Origin: an uncultured Ruminiclostridium sp.
GTDB lineage: Bacteria; Bacillota; Clostridia; Oscillospirales; Ruminococcaceae
Assembly: GCA_947594425.1 (NCBI GenBank)
Contig: CANQED010000013.1
Span: forward strand, 1-64,000
DNA: 64,000 nt
Reading direction: 5' to 3'
The notes beneath the pieces are model-generated. The model had not been told where the DNA came from, searched no databases, and saw only the letters and a list, made by a program, of their open reading frames with translations. This document shows positions 38,301 to 44,630 of the stretch, in pieces. Numbering within the stretch: the first letter of the stretch is position 1; every line of letters starts with the position of its first letter. The position numbers and the translations under genes are program-made.

Positions 38301-39917
38301 AGATAGTGTAAAAGTTCCTTTAGTGTCAGGTGTAGCATCCAACATTACGGCATGAGAAATTGTACTACTGTTTCCGCCGTAAGTTACATTTATACCGTTT
38401 GAGCCTGAATGGTCAAGATCAGTTTTAGCGCCACTTGATCCACTACCTATAGAATCCATTTTTGTGCCTTCACTAAAAGAAACAGCACCTGTCGTTTCAT
38501 CCGCTTGAACAGGAACAGTGTTGTATGCATAGTTATACGTTCCAGTTTCTTCATTGTAATTAGCTAAATTTAAGCCCCAGTCACGGTCATTTCCGGATGT
38601 AGAAGCCACAACACCATACTTAGCAAATCCATAATACCCTAACAGAGCTTCATGCGCAGGAAGTGCATAACCGAATTCCTCGCGCTCAACCGCCTCTGCT
38701 TCCTCTCCATCCCAGTAGCCTATAGGCACTTCTTCATTTGTATCCGAGCGGGGGTCAAAGATGTAATATGAATAATCTGCTATACCGAGCTTAGAATTAT
38801 CGGTATTATTCTTATTAAGTATCTCAGCTAAAGCATCGTTTGTGAGTATGCCGTTTTCGTCTGCTATTTCTACTCCGCTGCCAAGAGCATTTTTGATATT
38901 GCCGATATCATTGCCATCGAGTTGGATAGGCTGAAGCTCATCGGCGGGGTTAGCCATCGACCCCGACGCGTCGAGTATCAGGCCTACATTAGCCGACGTA
39001 GTGCCGACGAACCATGCCTCAAGGCTGAGGTCAAACGTTCTGCCGTCGTTAACTTCACCCATAAAGGCTTCCATAGCGGTCTTATCAGTATGGAGACCCT
39101 CTTCGGTGTTGTAGTACTTGGTAAGCTCTTTGCCCTCATATTTGCCATCTTCAATTTCGCTGTTGTCATCAACGGGGTTAAGATTGCCATCATCATCTAT
39201 GTATGCGTAGAAAGTGTCTTTCTGAGGATCATCAAATAAATCCGTTTCGCCCGAACCGCTTACAAGATCATTGTCCTTGTTGATACCTGCAACGTATAAG
39301 CTCTTGTTGGTGTAGAATACGTGGGATTTTACGAGGTGGATTCCGCCCTTTTCGCCGTGGATAATGAGCTTCTTTTCGCCGTGCGATGAACCGTCAGTGT
39401 CTTGTATATCAACCGCGGTATGACCGGCAGAGACCGAAAAGCCCGCAAATGCTTCATAAGCCTTGGAGCTGTCTTCTTCGGTAAATTCGTTTGAATAAAT
39501 GATGAGGTCGCCCGTTTTGGTATCAAAAGTTGCGTAAACATCATGGGTTAATTCAAGATCCGTGGGCTTGTCGCTGCTAGAGTATTCGATATATGTATAA
39601 TCAATATATGAATAGTCGGTTGTATCTTCGGTTTTTACATAAGATCTATAAAATAATGAGTAGTAATCGTCGGCTGTATTTTCGTGAATATAAGCGTCGA
39701 TAACGATATCAAGCTTTTCCTCTTGATATTCGCCCTTTTCGTCGGTGGTGTGCCACTCGTTTATAATTACATGCTTATCGTTGCGAACGTCGAGCGATTC
39801 TGACGCGGCGCTTACGGACATAAGATCCGACAGCGACAGACCCGCCATTGTCGATACCATTATGGCAAAGCTGAGCAGCAACGCTGTAATTCTTTTACCA
39901 AAAGTCTTAACGGTCAT
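29304..39917 (-). CDS. Giant wall-anchored adhesin/pilin-like protein (vWA, LamG-like, isopeptide domains)
   Basis: The 3537-aa exported protein starts with a signal peptide (residues 1-38, 'RITALLLSFAIMVSTMAGLS'). The vWA MIDAS motif DASGS (about 316) is separated from its partners 'GGTNTSTG' (about 1022) and 'FTDGKD' (about 1054) by roughly 700 residues that include a LamG-like segment (about 524-696). From about 1866 onward come one CnaB/DUF7601-like module, eight Spy0128-like modules ('VEKVLNGRDWTDDDEFTFNI' type, each with a late '(T/F)xE' strand), a second CnaB-like module and a ninth Spy0128-like one, the kind that form Lys-Asn isopeptide bonds. A Pro-Glu-Thr-Thr-Lys wall-spanning tail leads to NPITG (3503-3507), a hydrophobic helix and KKKK, so a sortase with a non-LPxTG motif is implied; none is in the window. 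It has its own promoter, SD GAGGAGG, and a terminator. Function is probably adhesion. Confidence 0.88.
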   Translation of the reverse strand: MTVKTFGKRITALLLSFAIMVSTMAGLSLSDLMSVSAASESLDVRNDKHVIINEWHTTDEKGEYQEEKLDIVIDAYIHENTADDYYSLFYRSYVKTEDTTDYSYIDYTYIEYSSSDKPTDLELTHDVYATFDTKTGDLIIYSNEFTEEDSSKAYEAFAGFSVSAGHTAVDIQDTDGSSHGEKKLIIHGEKGGIHLVKSHVFYTNKSLYVAGINKDNDLVSGSGETDLFDDPQKDTFYAYIDDDGNLNPVDDNSEIEDGKYEGKELTKYYNTEEGLHTDKTAMEAFMGEVNDGRTFDLSLEAWFVGTTSANVGLILDASGSMANPADELQPIQLDGNDIGNIKNALGSGVEIADENGILTNDALAEILNKNNTDNSKLGIADYSYYIFDPRSDTNEEVPIGYWDGEEAEAVEREEFGYALPAHEALLGYYGFAKYGVVASTSGNDRDWGLNLANYNEETGTYNYAYNTVPVQADETTGAVSFSEGTKMDSIGSGSSGAKTDLDHSGSNGINVTYGGNSSTISHAVMLDATPDTKGTFTLSFRIVKNKHRFTDSKESSPELDELIYIGPTSAESKDEYYRIYRAGGGSSGHLRLDLGSETIFNSNSSGYTGKSGADKKFFDLCDTANSGSAQYLTLVFDTNTSTIKTYINGELKATKNVKNMPSSSLNIILGGLKDNANGSDIFIDEVYVYKTALGDKDVLDLYNEYQKDKNSYNKKQESYKNREGTSNNTESTFVAEEDLNRTDTTTTQLDDKCAMCDDTPLASIGNDLPEDVEDREGWYYVSFMSNYYANYISEDIGTSKEFRYLQTYYDKDLSGDKTTPGHYVFHYQGKDTPHSFNLLEDIVDKTYDTLDSEKVDGNDYEYQQVIYKPTDNSPLKFFINEEGNLCCFFSTNDNTSAKSVDGRNGWSYVYEKKDEEDTKVEALQSALSTFATGLSETIPSANMSAVRFSVAKKTKEVTNPIDDRGIRESDYGQLVLLDWTNDPEEENSILNIGRGDGTSDAYAESNIHDYSMNQYNYGLTGGTNTSTGLQSYITYLDKKQPDSENNKKYIVLFTDGKDTELSGKLESETELKTAIQETEAYKLAKQLREDGYTIYCVMLSAGSVEEGSHDYDQAMKFLASLAYDEETLGEEFYDSEELNISDIPNIYSGNDTDELQEAFEKILDSISEDLVEYTVQDYIDPRFDLVDTDGKTWHLNADGKVEVTDSKGNVVSDQPKIYKDKDGTAEEVSGDKKLSDTNYALITLDPKGASVPTNPAEDDADAPKSNATARLYFDSDKDANMYYLKWVDQTIPSCVKGDESLSVWKSTVKVRAKDDFIGGNAVLTNGNGEKQNYVYKETDTAATSGTTHTQKEEGVEKDKVMVSKGFPRTTVNIAVPTIAMPSGEQTIYMGEKLTADGAADKLGKIIRDYIGTTEVENPTTVSQTYSWYWEYLMRYANYNFTKTVTGKSGETYPTYYQAGKSSEENFKALLEDLVEKGKEDEALEIPYFYLSYEDDDHVQHYQTGSAAHHEKDVLGLLTVKWTDMDADGAAYPDGDGTTTDTEPRQSKLEVTYEPIPISDDETVESPTGKSRETYNKENVHDEKGTEGGSSKNIYEWDPEFKPPVGDETTSETDGLTASGTFRTNIVKGELMMFMELDAEDLEYLSTHGLADSFNYRAKLMRTYDDREAEEVGTFTFKYDMNDITALAADEDGTVRVFAPLVYTEDGRKLDADAGKGDGLPIGDYQIVPDDTYTELSQPMAFKWGNEDGTETITVWPLIALTAEEKDNYTSWDKADKSYFIGGFDILTKTYKASSEEVADALSFFEAFKFETTKTGANFSLGTTDRGDRVLSTYNEDTGRLEKEKHIPLYTMSRYGLARISGIIEKGDLKITKVVQDDINDIDGEEHPDTEKVFTFTVTLKGDKAITGEFETEITKADGTKETGSVTFDENGDVGEATVTLHRGESITIKDLPAGATYTVSEQDEDGYTSKPTGEQNGTIAKDKTAEITYTNIYSATGEITLELIKEILGRDFASDEEFTFEITPTEAVEDGATVTVEGSESTAEKVEQGTSFTVTLDKAKKNRNITFAFDKLGKYVFTITEKSATEEDDLFYDTKTVTVTFNVSDKEANRDGKLIVEAEYSVTNTVDIADDDNGVDEDKNEITFTNKSHINWTPEVEKVLNGRDWTDDDEFTFNIELVKDAMQPGDTRVTDPVVMPTDTTATVKGSDGTEGEHIAKFGDVTFYSAGIYQFKITEQEGTDKHITYDTKTYTVKVTVSVDENGHLDISSVKRVSGNSEEEIEDHLTITNNYTVDVTAEVDIPIIKHLDREWQSTDSFGFVLEADDEETQKAIDDKIITLPNGGEFTINNDNKDKQVLIDNIKFDGVVLEKGSDGEYSKTYNFIIKEVIPKGAVNNVYNGIKYDTTEYHFTVTITTNEDGKPVFDVEYNDLKTDNAAEFKNTYTADPASTTFSVSKEISGRPEGKEWIDGDTFTFTLTPDSDTEKSKGTGWSIADDKNEVTISNTDESKTAKFGTLTFTEAGEYTFTVKEEKGGIAGITYDDTVYTITVTVSDNFEGGLEATAKITADGEPYTDPDNNLAFTNEYKAKSVKVSGKTYAALTVKKVLDGDRGWLNTDTFTFTITPDGGNPAVVRFSPATVVIRGSDKEKTAEFGEAEFTEAGTYTYTVTERNAGTVHDNITYDKNSYTVTIVVTDDGTGQLSAKVTNNYDLSNPDGAMTFTNTYDAPTPATLDGKTKLQITKELTLRPWESTDEFTFTLTPTSANFKNNAEFANGGDSDTVTITSSDPGEGGMRTGAFGDIIFKKAGTYIFEITEDTSDLPTSVHALSSEIDVTVVVKEVSDEYGNKHLEIGDVTYSRDDMTFVNEYEPNAITVNIDFMKKIVGRDWLGSDVFNFALEADIPDMSSFRMTDVEKTIRGTDQPTEQHKTDRFTLQFLLPGEYWFTAYEVIDDTIPNSIDPCTTEFHICVVVTDNDGVLSADTKFYDGERKAIDEIVFDNHYEATGIWPPKVIKTIDGRDFEDDDEFSFHLELIDWPAEVDKNEVQMPDDITVSFNSAKSKGKGDNVREALFDNVTFTHTGLYRFELTENTDEEIFEIAFGGEDYIIDVDVHDEGDGTLKANPVIHEEEIIHTDGYEFTNIYNPTPGSLTISKEVDDKANETSDKDKVFEFTVDLFDASGERLVGEYSVDRTNSTADNPTTLTSGGTVRLKDGEAVTIKDLPAGSTYKIVEADADGYTPDEIERTGTIVKGTNTEEKYTNTYEATGDGTIEVSKTVSGREWTDGEEFTVLITPDDPDAVTDGAIEIAVQPDGAYHLTLDKENSTRGLGITFHKTGTFTFTVKEQLDSDSDLTFDTSEHTVTFEVKDDGDGTLTVSGEGNTGIVFVNTYTSSTEPDDPTNPDNPPPEDTTTPTEPDTPTPGDSHDVTTKPDDTTTPEDTTKPEETTKPEETTKPEETTKPEETTKPEETTKPDETTKPADTTKPADTTAPEETTKPEETTPPATDTPDDNPITGVSPDVRTVLLAAAVTAAAALMLKKKKGSSK
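29431..29660 (-). repeat. 18-nt tandem repeats coding for the wall-spanning tail
   Basis: Successive copies of an 18-nt unit (CTCGGGCTTAGTAGTTTC and variants on the plus strand) encode Thr-Thr-Lys-Pro-Glu-Glu. Copies near 29540-29600 are nearly identical, so copy number may vary between strains. Confidence 0.85.
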
Positions 39918-39985
39918 TTTAATTTCCTCCTCGGGAATATAAAAAATTCGGGATAGAACACTTACCCACGATAATAATCAAGTAA

Positions 39986-40014
39986 ATTATACTACTAAAA
40001 ATAAAAAAAGTCAA
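39986..40014 (-). promoter_or_regulatory. Promoter of the giant adhesin gene
   Basis: On the minus strand, TTGACT (40009-40014), a 17-nt spacer and TATAAT (39986-39991). The leader is about 60 nt. Confidence 0.85.
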
Positions 40015-40062
40015 TCTTTTTCGGAAAAATTTTATGTAAAATATCTAAGGGGGTAATATTAT

Positions 40063-40106
40063 ACAAAAAACGGTATCGGAAATGTTTTCCGATACCGGTT
40101 TTTTGT
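40063..40106 (-). terminator. Bidirectional terminator between the transglutaminase operon and the adhesin
   Basis: CGGTATCGGAAA(40071-40082)/TTTCCGATACCG(40086-40097) with A-run 40065-40070 and T-run 40099-40104. It lies 7 nt past the transglutaminase stop. Confidence 0.92.
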
Positions 40107-40112
40107 AAATAT

Positions 40113-42434
40113 TTAGCAGAAAGCCTTAATGTACTTGAAAATAAGCCTTTTCGGGGGCGAAAGCTCGGCGGCGAGCCGCTTTGCCGCCGCTCGGTAGGCG
40201 CTCAGCACGAGCTCGGGCTGTTCGTCGGGGTCTTTGGAATAAGCGCAGCGGCTGACGGTATCGATAAGCCCTTGCGGGTCGGGAACGTCGGGGAATTTTG
40301 CCCCGATAACGCGGGCGAGCTCGGTATCGCCGATATCGGTCGATATCCCGCAGTATTCGAGCATAGCGGTAAATCGGGCGAAAGCCGCGCGGGTAGACAT
40401 ACGGCTCAGCCGCCTGAGCAGCAGCTGCCGCCTGAGCGGGACTATTATTAGCAGTACCGCCGCCGCGCCCGCAATTATGATAAGCGCCGCCGCGAGGACG
40501 AAATCGCCGCCCGTGTTCGTGCCGCCGTCCGCAGTATCGCCGCCGCCCGCGCCGCTCTCGCTCTCGGCCGCGCCGCCGAGGCTGGGCTCTTCGATATTCC
40601 ACCCGTGCTCGCGCAAGAGCTGACCGAGCACCCCCGTATCAAAGCCGGGATAGGTGACCATAGGCAGGCCGTCCGACGAGGGGGTGACCTCTATCGGCGT
40701 CCAGCCTTGATTTGGCAGGAAAATTTCCACCCACGCATGAGCGTCCTCATCGGTGGCGTAGCCGTGCCAACCGCCGTCACTCTCACTGAACGCCGAGGGC
40801 TGCACGAGGTATCCCGTCACATACCGCGCGGGAACGCCGTACATACGGTACATAAGCGCCGCGACCGTGGCAAAATGCTCGCAGTACCCGCGCTTGCTCT
40901 CAAACAGGAAATACTCCGCCACGTCCTCATTAAACGGCGTCCACCCCGGGGTAAGGGAGTACTTCGCGTTGCTCTGCAAGGTGTAGATTATGAACGCGGT
41001 GATGTCGTTAAGCTCGGTGAGGGGGTTCTCCTCCACAAGCTGAGTTAGACGCGGCAGGCGGTCTCTCGGCACGTATAGGTATTTGTAGTCGAGCCGCGAG
41101 ATATAATTTTCCTCCGCGATAGAATATATGCTGGCGATATTCTGAAAGTCGGACTTTATATTGTCGGCGGTGATATTCATCTGCCCGGGCTGATAGAAAT
41201 AGACCGAGTAGCCCTCGACGTTGCCGGAGCGGTGGGATATACCCTCGATGTCATTATATGCCGACATATTATAGGGCATAAAGTAAGTCGAATAGTCCCC
41301 CGATACGTGCTTTACGTTAAGGCTGTTAGGCTCAGGCTCGGCGGTGGTGTGCTGATTTAGGTGGTAGTACATATTGACCATATCGGCAAGGTAAACGTAT
41401 TCGCCCTCGCTCAGGCTGTCCCAGCTGAACGTAAGGGTCGGCTCGCCTTCCTCGCCATAATAATCTATCAGCAGCGAGGTGTCGCCGAGATCCGACATAT
41501 CCCCCTCAGACCATTCGCCGCCGAGATATTCTTTTCCGCAAAAGCCGCGCAGGTAGATGTTCTCGGTCGGCTGACGCTCGGCGGTTAGCTCTAAATGGCG
41601 CGCGCCGGTGCGGTAGACGTTGCCGCGGTTGACCGTGCCGCCGGTGACGGGCTGGGAAAGTACCCCCGCGAGCCCTCTCACCGCCGTGGTTAAAAGCCCC
41701 TCGGTAGCGAATATGACATTATACATCTGCTCGGTGAAAAACGACACCGCGGGCAATGCGAGCACAAACGCCGCCGCAGTCAGCACCGCCGTGACAATGC
41801 CGCAGCGCTGGAGCAGGGCGCTCTTATTGTCGGAAAAGGACAGCTCGCGACCTTTGCGCGCCTCGGCTATCCTGAATACCCAGAATACCAGCTGATACAG
41901 CAGGAAAAGCAGGGCGGTTATTTCGTTTACCTTTACGCCGAAAAGCGGGGATATCAGCAGCAGAGCGGTTGTCAAAAGGTACAGCAGCGCGTGGCTCTTG
42001 CCCGCCACCTCAAGCCCGAACATCCCGAGCGTCATAAGCAGCGATAATATCAGCACCGTGCCGGTCATATCGAGAGGGGCGTCGCCGCTTCCTCTTATTA
42101 TCAAATACAATGCCATAGCCTGATTGCGGATAACGTCGCGGTTAAGCACGAGCATTAGTCCGAGCAATACCGTCAGCGAGATAGACACGCCGAACACAAG
42201 CCACTTGCTCTTCTTCCACATAAAATGAAGCGCCGTGCATAATACCAAAACCGCCGGGTAGACGACCATCGGCGAAAAGATAACGACCTCGGTCTGCGAC
42301 AAAAACATAAGCAATGCAAAACTACCCGCAATAAGCAGGGGCAATGCCGCGTGGGTCTTGTCGGGCTTTTGCTCTTTAGCGGTGGTCTTTATTATCATTT
42401 GGCGCTTTGCGCCTTTATTTTTTGCCAAGAGCAT
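40113..42434 (-). CDS. Membrane transglutaminase-like protein (TgpA type)
   Basis: The 773-aa membrane protein has a block of hydrophobic helices at about 25-215, a large extracytoplasmic region, the transglutaminase-like core with 'RGYCEHFATVAALMYRMYG' (Cys about 508), 'DAHAWVEIFLPNQGWTPIEV' (His and Asp, about 550-570), another membrane segment at about 640-665 ('LAAALIIIAGAAAVLLIIV'), and a cytoplasmic tail like DUF4129. Such proteins follow moxR and DUF58 genes in many bacteria. The substrate is unknown. ATG 42434 is chosen because AAAGGGGG lies 5 nt upstream. Confidence 0.88.
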   Translation of the reverse strand: MLLAKNKGAKRQMIIKTTAKEQKPDKTHAALPLLIAGSFALLMFLSQTEVVIFSPMVVYPAVLVLCTALHFMWKKSKWLVFGVSISLTVLLGLMLVLNRDVIRNQAMALYLIIRGSGDAPLDMTGTVLILSLLMTLGMFGLEVAGKSHALLYLLTTALLLISPLFGVKVNEITALLFLLYQLVFWVFRIAEARKGRELSFSDNKSALLQRCGIVTAVLTAAAFVLALPAVSFFTEQMYNVIFATEGLLTTAVRGLAGVLSQPVTGGTVNRGNVYRTGARHLELTAERQPTENIYLRGFCGKEYLGGEWSEGDMSDLGDTSLLIDYYGEEGEPTLTFSWDSLSEGEYVYLADMVNMYYHLNQHTTAEPEPNSLNVKHVSGDYSTYFMPYNMSAYNDIEGISHRSGNVEGYSVYFYQPGQMNITADNIKSDFQNIASIYSIAEENYISRLDYKYLYVPRDRLPRLTQLVEENPLTELNDITAFIIYTLQSNAKYSLTPGWTPFNEDVAEYFLFESKRGYCEHFATVAALMYRMYGVPARYVTGYLVQPSAFSESDGGWHGYATDEDAHAWVEIFLPNQGWTPIEVTPSSDGLPMVTYPGFDTGVLGQLLREHGWNIEEPSLGGAAESESGAGGGDTADGGTNTGGDFVLAAALIIIAGAAAVLLIIVPLRRQLLLRRLSRMSTRAAFARFTAMLEYCGISTDIGDTELARVIGAKFPDVPDPQGLIDTVSRCAYSKDPDEQPELVLSAYRAAAKRLAAELSPPKRLIFKYIKAFC

Positions 42435-42453
42435 ACGCCCCCTTTCGCTAAAG

Positions 42454-43515
42454 TCAGACGAGCTTGTACTCCGCCTGCTCAATAAGAATTTCGGCCGTCT
42501 GAAGTATATACTGATCGATAATTTCGCCGTCAAGGACGAGCCGTCCCGCGGTATCTATAAGAAAATATTTCGCGCCGTCGGGTATGTTTGCCCTTAAATC
42601 GGGCGCTATCGCGGTATGCCCTATAATATATAGGCGGTGCAATACCTCGCGTATACCGTCGCCGTCGCTGACAGCGCATTTAATGACGGTTTTATTTTCC
42701 TCATCGTAATAGTGGATGTAAACCTCGGCGGAGCAGTCGAGCAGCCCCTTAGCCAAGGCGTACAGCATGGTATAATACCCGCTCGCCGCCATTGCCGAAA
42801 GGCTGTCAAAGCCGTTCATATCCGCGAGGATATGTATCACAAGCTCGCTCTCGCGCTCGTATTCTTTTATCCACAGCTCGTCACTCTTAGCGCTGACGTT
42901 CCAGTGGATATAGCGGCTCGGGTCGCCGGGGCGGTACTCTCTTATCTGCCTTATCTCGTCGTGGTCGTCCCCGGGGCGGTTTATGGTATAACTGCGGTCG
43001 AGCTCGTCAAGCCCTCCGTCCGAGGGGGCGTATTCAAACCGCATAGCTATGTCCTTAGGGAACACGGCGAGCGTCATCTTATCGTCGAGCTTACGACTAA
43101 GCCCCACAAGCGAGAGATAATCGTATATCCTTACCTTAGTGAGCCTAAGCTCGATTATCCCGCAGTAAAAGGGGTCTACGGTAAATTCGGCGTCGCTGTG
43201 TCCGTTGTCGCAGCTGCCGTAAAGCTTTCTTTTGTCGGGCTTTTCGCCGATATAATTCGATCTAACGGTAACGTAAAAGATCGCCATTGGCAGCCTCCCG
43301 CCGTAGCTTGCGGATATAAGACAGCTTATAGGCGAGCCGACGATACCCGTGGCGTTCTTTTTGGCAAAGCCGACGGCAAACCTCTTGGCAAAATACCACG
43401 GCAAAATAAACGACACTGCGCCGAATATCAGCTCCGCCGCCGCCATAAGCATAAGCGTCGGGTACTGATACATAGCCGCGAAATAGTAGGTCAAAAACGC
43501 AAGGAGAAGTATCAT
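42454..43515 (-). CDS. DUF58 domain protein
   Basis: The 353-aa protein has two N-terminal membrane segments (about 1-17 and 22-45) and then a vWA-like DUF58 region. The signature is 'EYRPGDPSRYIHWNVSAKSD' followed by 'KEYERESELVIHILADMNG' (Asp of a MIDAS-like site). DUF58 proteins are the usual partners of MoxR ATPases; they may be client complexes assembled by MoxR. The start overlaps the moxR stop by 4 nt, with AGGAGA upstream. Confidence 0.92.
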   Translation of the reverse strand: MILLLAFLTYYFAAMYQYPTLMLMAAAELIFGAVSFILPWYFAKRFAVGFAKKNATGIVGSPISCLISASYGGRLPMAIFYVTVRSNYIGEKPDKRKLYGSCDNGHSDAEFTVDPFYCGIIELRLTKVRIYDYLSLVGLSRKLDDKMTLAVFPKDIAMRFEYAPSDGGLDELDRSYTINRPGDDHDEIRQIREYRPGDPSRYIHWNVSAKSDELWIKEYERESELVIHILADMNGFDSLSAMAASGYYTMLYALAKGLLDCSAEVYIHYYDEENKTVIKCAVSDGDGIREVLHRLYIIGHTAIAPDLRANIPDGAKYFLIDTAGRLVLDGEIIDQYILQTAEILIEQAEYKLV

Positions 43516-44465
43516 CGTCCTTTATCTCCTAAGGGCGGCCTTTCTACCGAGCGGAGTATCTGCGCAAGTATCTTGAGCCTGCTCGCGCCCTCGGCTCGTG
43601 CCGCAGAGCTTAATGTTATCCTGTGGGATACCGTGTAGTAAAACTGCTCCGCTACGTCCTCGGGGGTGACATAATCCCTGCCCGAAAGCCAAGCCGCCGC
43701 GCGGGACATCTTGACTAAGGCTATGGTAGCCCGAGGGCTGGCGCCGCGCTCGATATAGGGGCTGTTTCTTGTGGCGGCGACAAGCTGCACTATGTAGCGG
43801 TAAACGGTATCCTTGATATATATATCGTATATCTGCTTTTGAATGGCGAGCAATTCGTCCTTATCGAGCACCTGCTCGGCAAGCTCTGTCCTGCCGTGCT
43901 CGCTTACAGACTCCGCCATAGCCACCTCGTGCTCAAAATCGGGATAGCCCAGCGACAGATTTATCATAAAGCGATCCACCTGCGCGTCGGGCAGGCGCTG
44001 TGTCCCCGCCGTACCGATAGGGTTTTGCGTAGCGATAACGGTAAACGGCTCGGGGACATTGCGGGTAACGCCGTCGACCGACACCTTGTGCTCTTCCATT
44101 ACCTCGAGCAGCGCGGACTGCGTTTTCGGCGAGGTGCGGTTTATCTCGTCGGCAAGCAAAAGATTGCAAAAGACTGAGCCGGGCTGATAGACAAATTCCT
44201 GCGCGTCGCGCTTATACACCGAAAAGCCCGTCAGATCCGACGGCATAACGTCGGGGGTAAACTGCACGCGGTGAAAATCCAGCCGCATAACGCGCGAGAA
44301 AGCGAGCGCGAGTGTAGTCTTTCCTGTGCCGGGTATATCCTCGAGCAATATATGCCCACCCGCAAACACCGCGAGCAGTACCTCGCGCACCTCGTGGCTC
44401 TTACCGAGGATGACCTTGTTTATCTGCTCCTCGGCACGCTTTGCTTTTTCGAGATATTCATTCAT
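43512..44465 (-). CDS. MoxR family AAA+ ATPase
   Basis: The 317-aa ATPase is proposed to act as a chaperone for metal-cofactor or vWA proteins. Walker A is 'LEDIPGTGKTTLALAFS' (about 36-52), Walker B 'LLLADEINRTSPKTQSALLE' (about 97-116), sensor 1 'VIATQNPIGTAGTQRLPDAQ', and arginine finger region 'DRFMINLSLGYP'. The C-terminal lid has 'RGASPRATIALVKMSRA'. It is the first gene of the moxR-DUF58-transglutaminase operon, with a good promoter and SD AAGGTG. Confidence 0.95.
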   Translation of the reverse strand: MNEYLEKAKRAEEQINKVILGKSHEVREVLLAVFAGGHILLEDIPGTGKTTLALAFSRVMRLDFHRVQFTPDVMPSDLTGFSVYKRDAQEFVYQPGSVFCNLLLADEINRTSPKTQSALLEVMEEHKVSVDGVTRNVPEPFTVIATQNPIGTAGTQRLPDAQVDRFMINLSLGYPDFEHEVAMAESVSEHGRTELAEQVLDKDELLAIQKQIYDIYIKDTVYRYIVQLVAATRNSPYIERGASPRATIALVKMSRAAAWLSGRDYVTPEDVAEQFYYTVSHRITLSSAARAEGASRLKILAQILRSVERPPLGDKGR

Positions 44466-44498
44466 AGCCGCACCTTCTTTAAATAATCATGTGTAAAT

Positions 44499-44527
44499 AT
44501 TCTACCATACAATTAAATCTTTGTCAA
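44499..44527 (-). promoter_or_regulatory. Promoter of the moxR operon
   Basis: On the minus strand, TTGACA (44522-44527), a 17-nt spacer and TAGAAT (44499-44504). Confidence 0.85.
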
Positions 44528-44630
44528 TCGAGGCGGTAAATGAAAATATACAAAAAATCCCGTACATACTGTCATTTTATTTTGGGTTTGGACATATAAT
44601 CAAGCAGTATAAAAAGGGAGGAATTCTATT

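Noticed and set aside
44593..44600. Sporulation sigma-factor -10 box for the deacetylase
   Set aside because: CATATAAT alone is weak and no convincing -35 partner was found.
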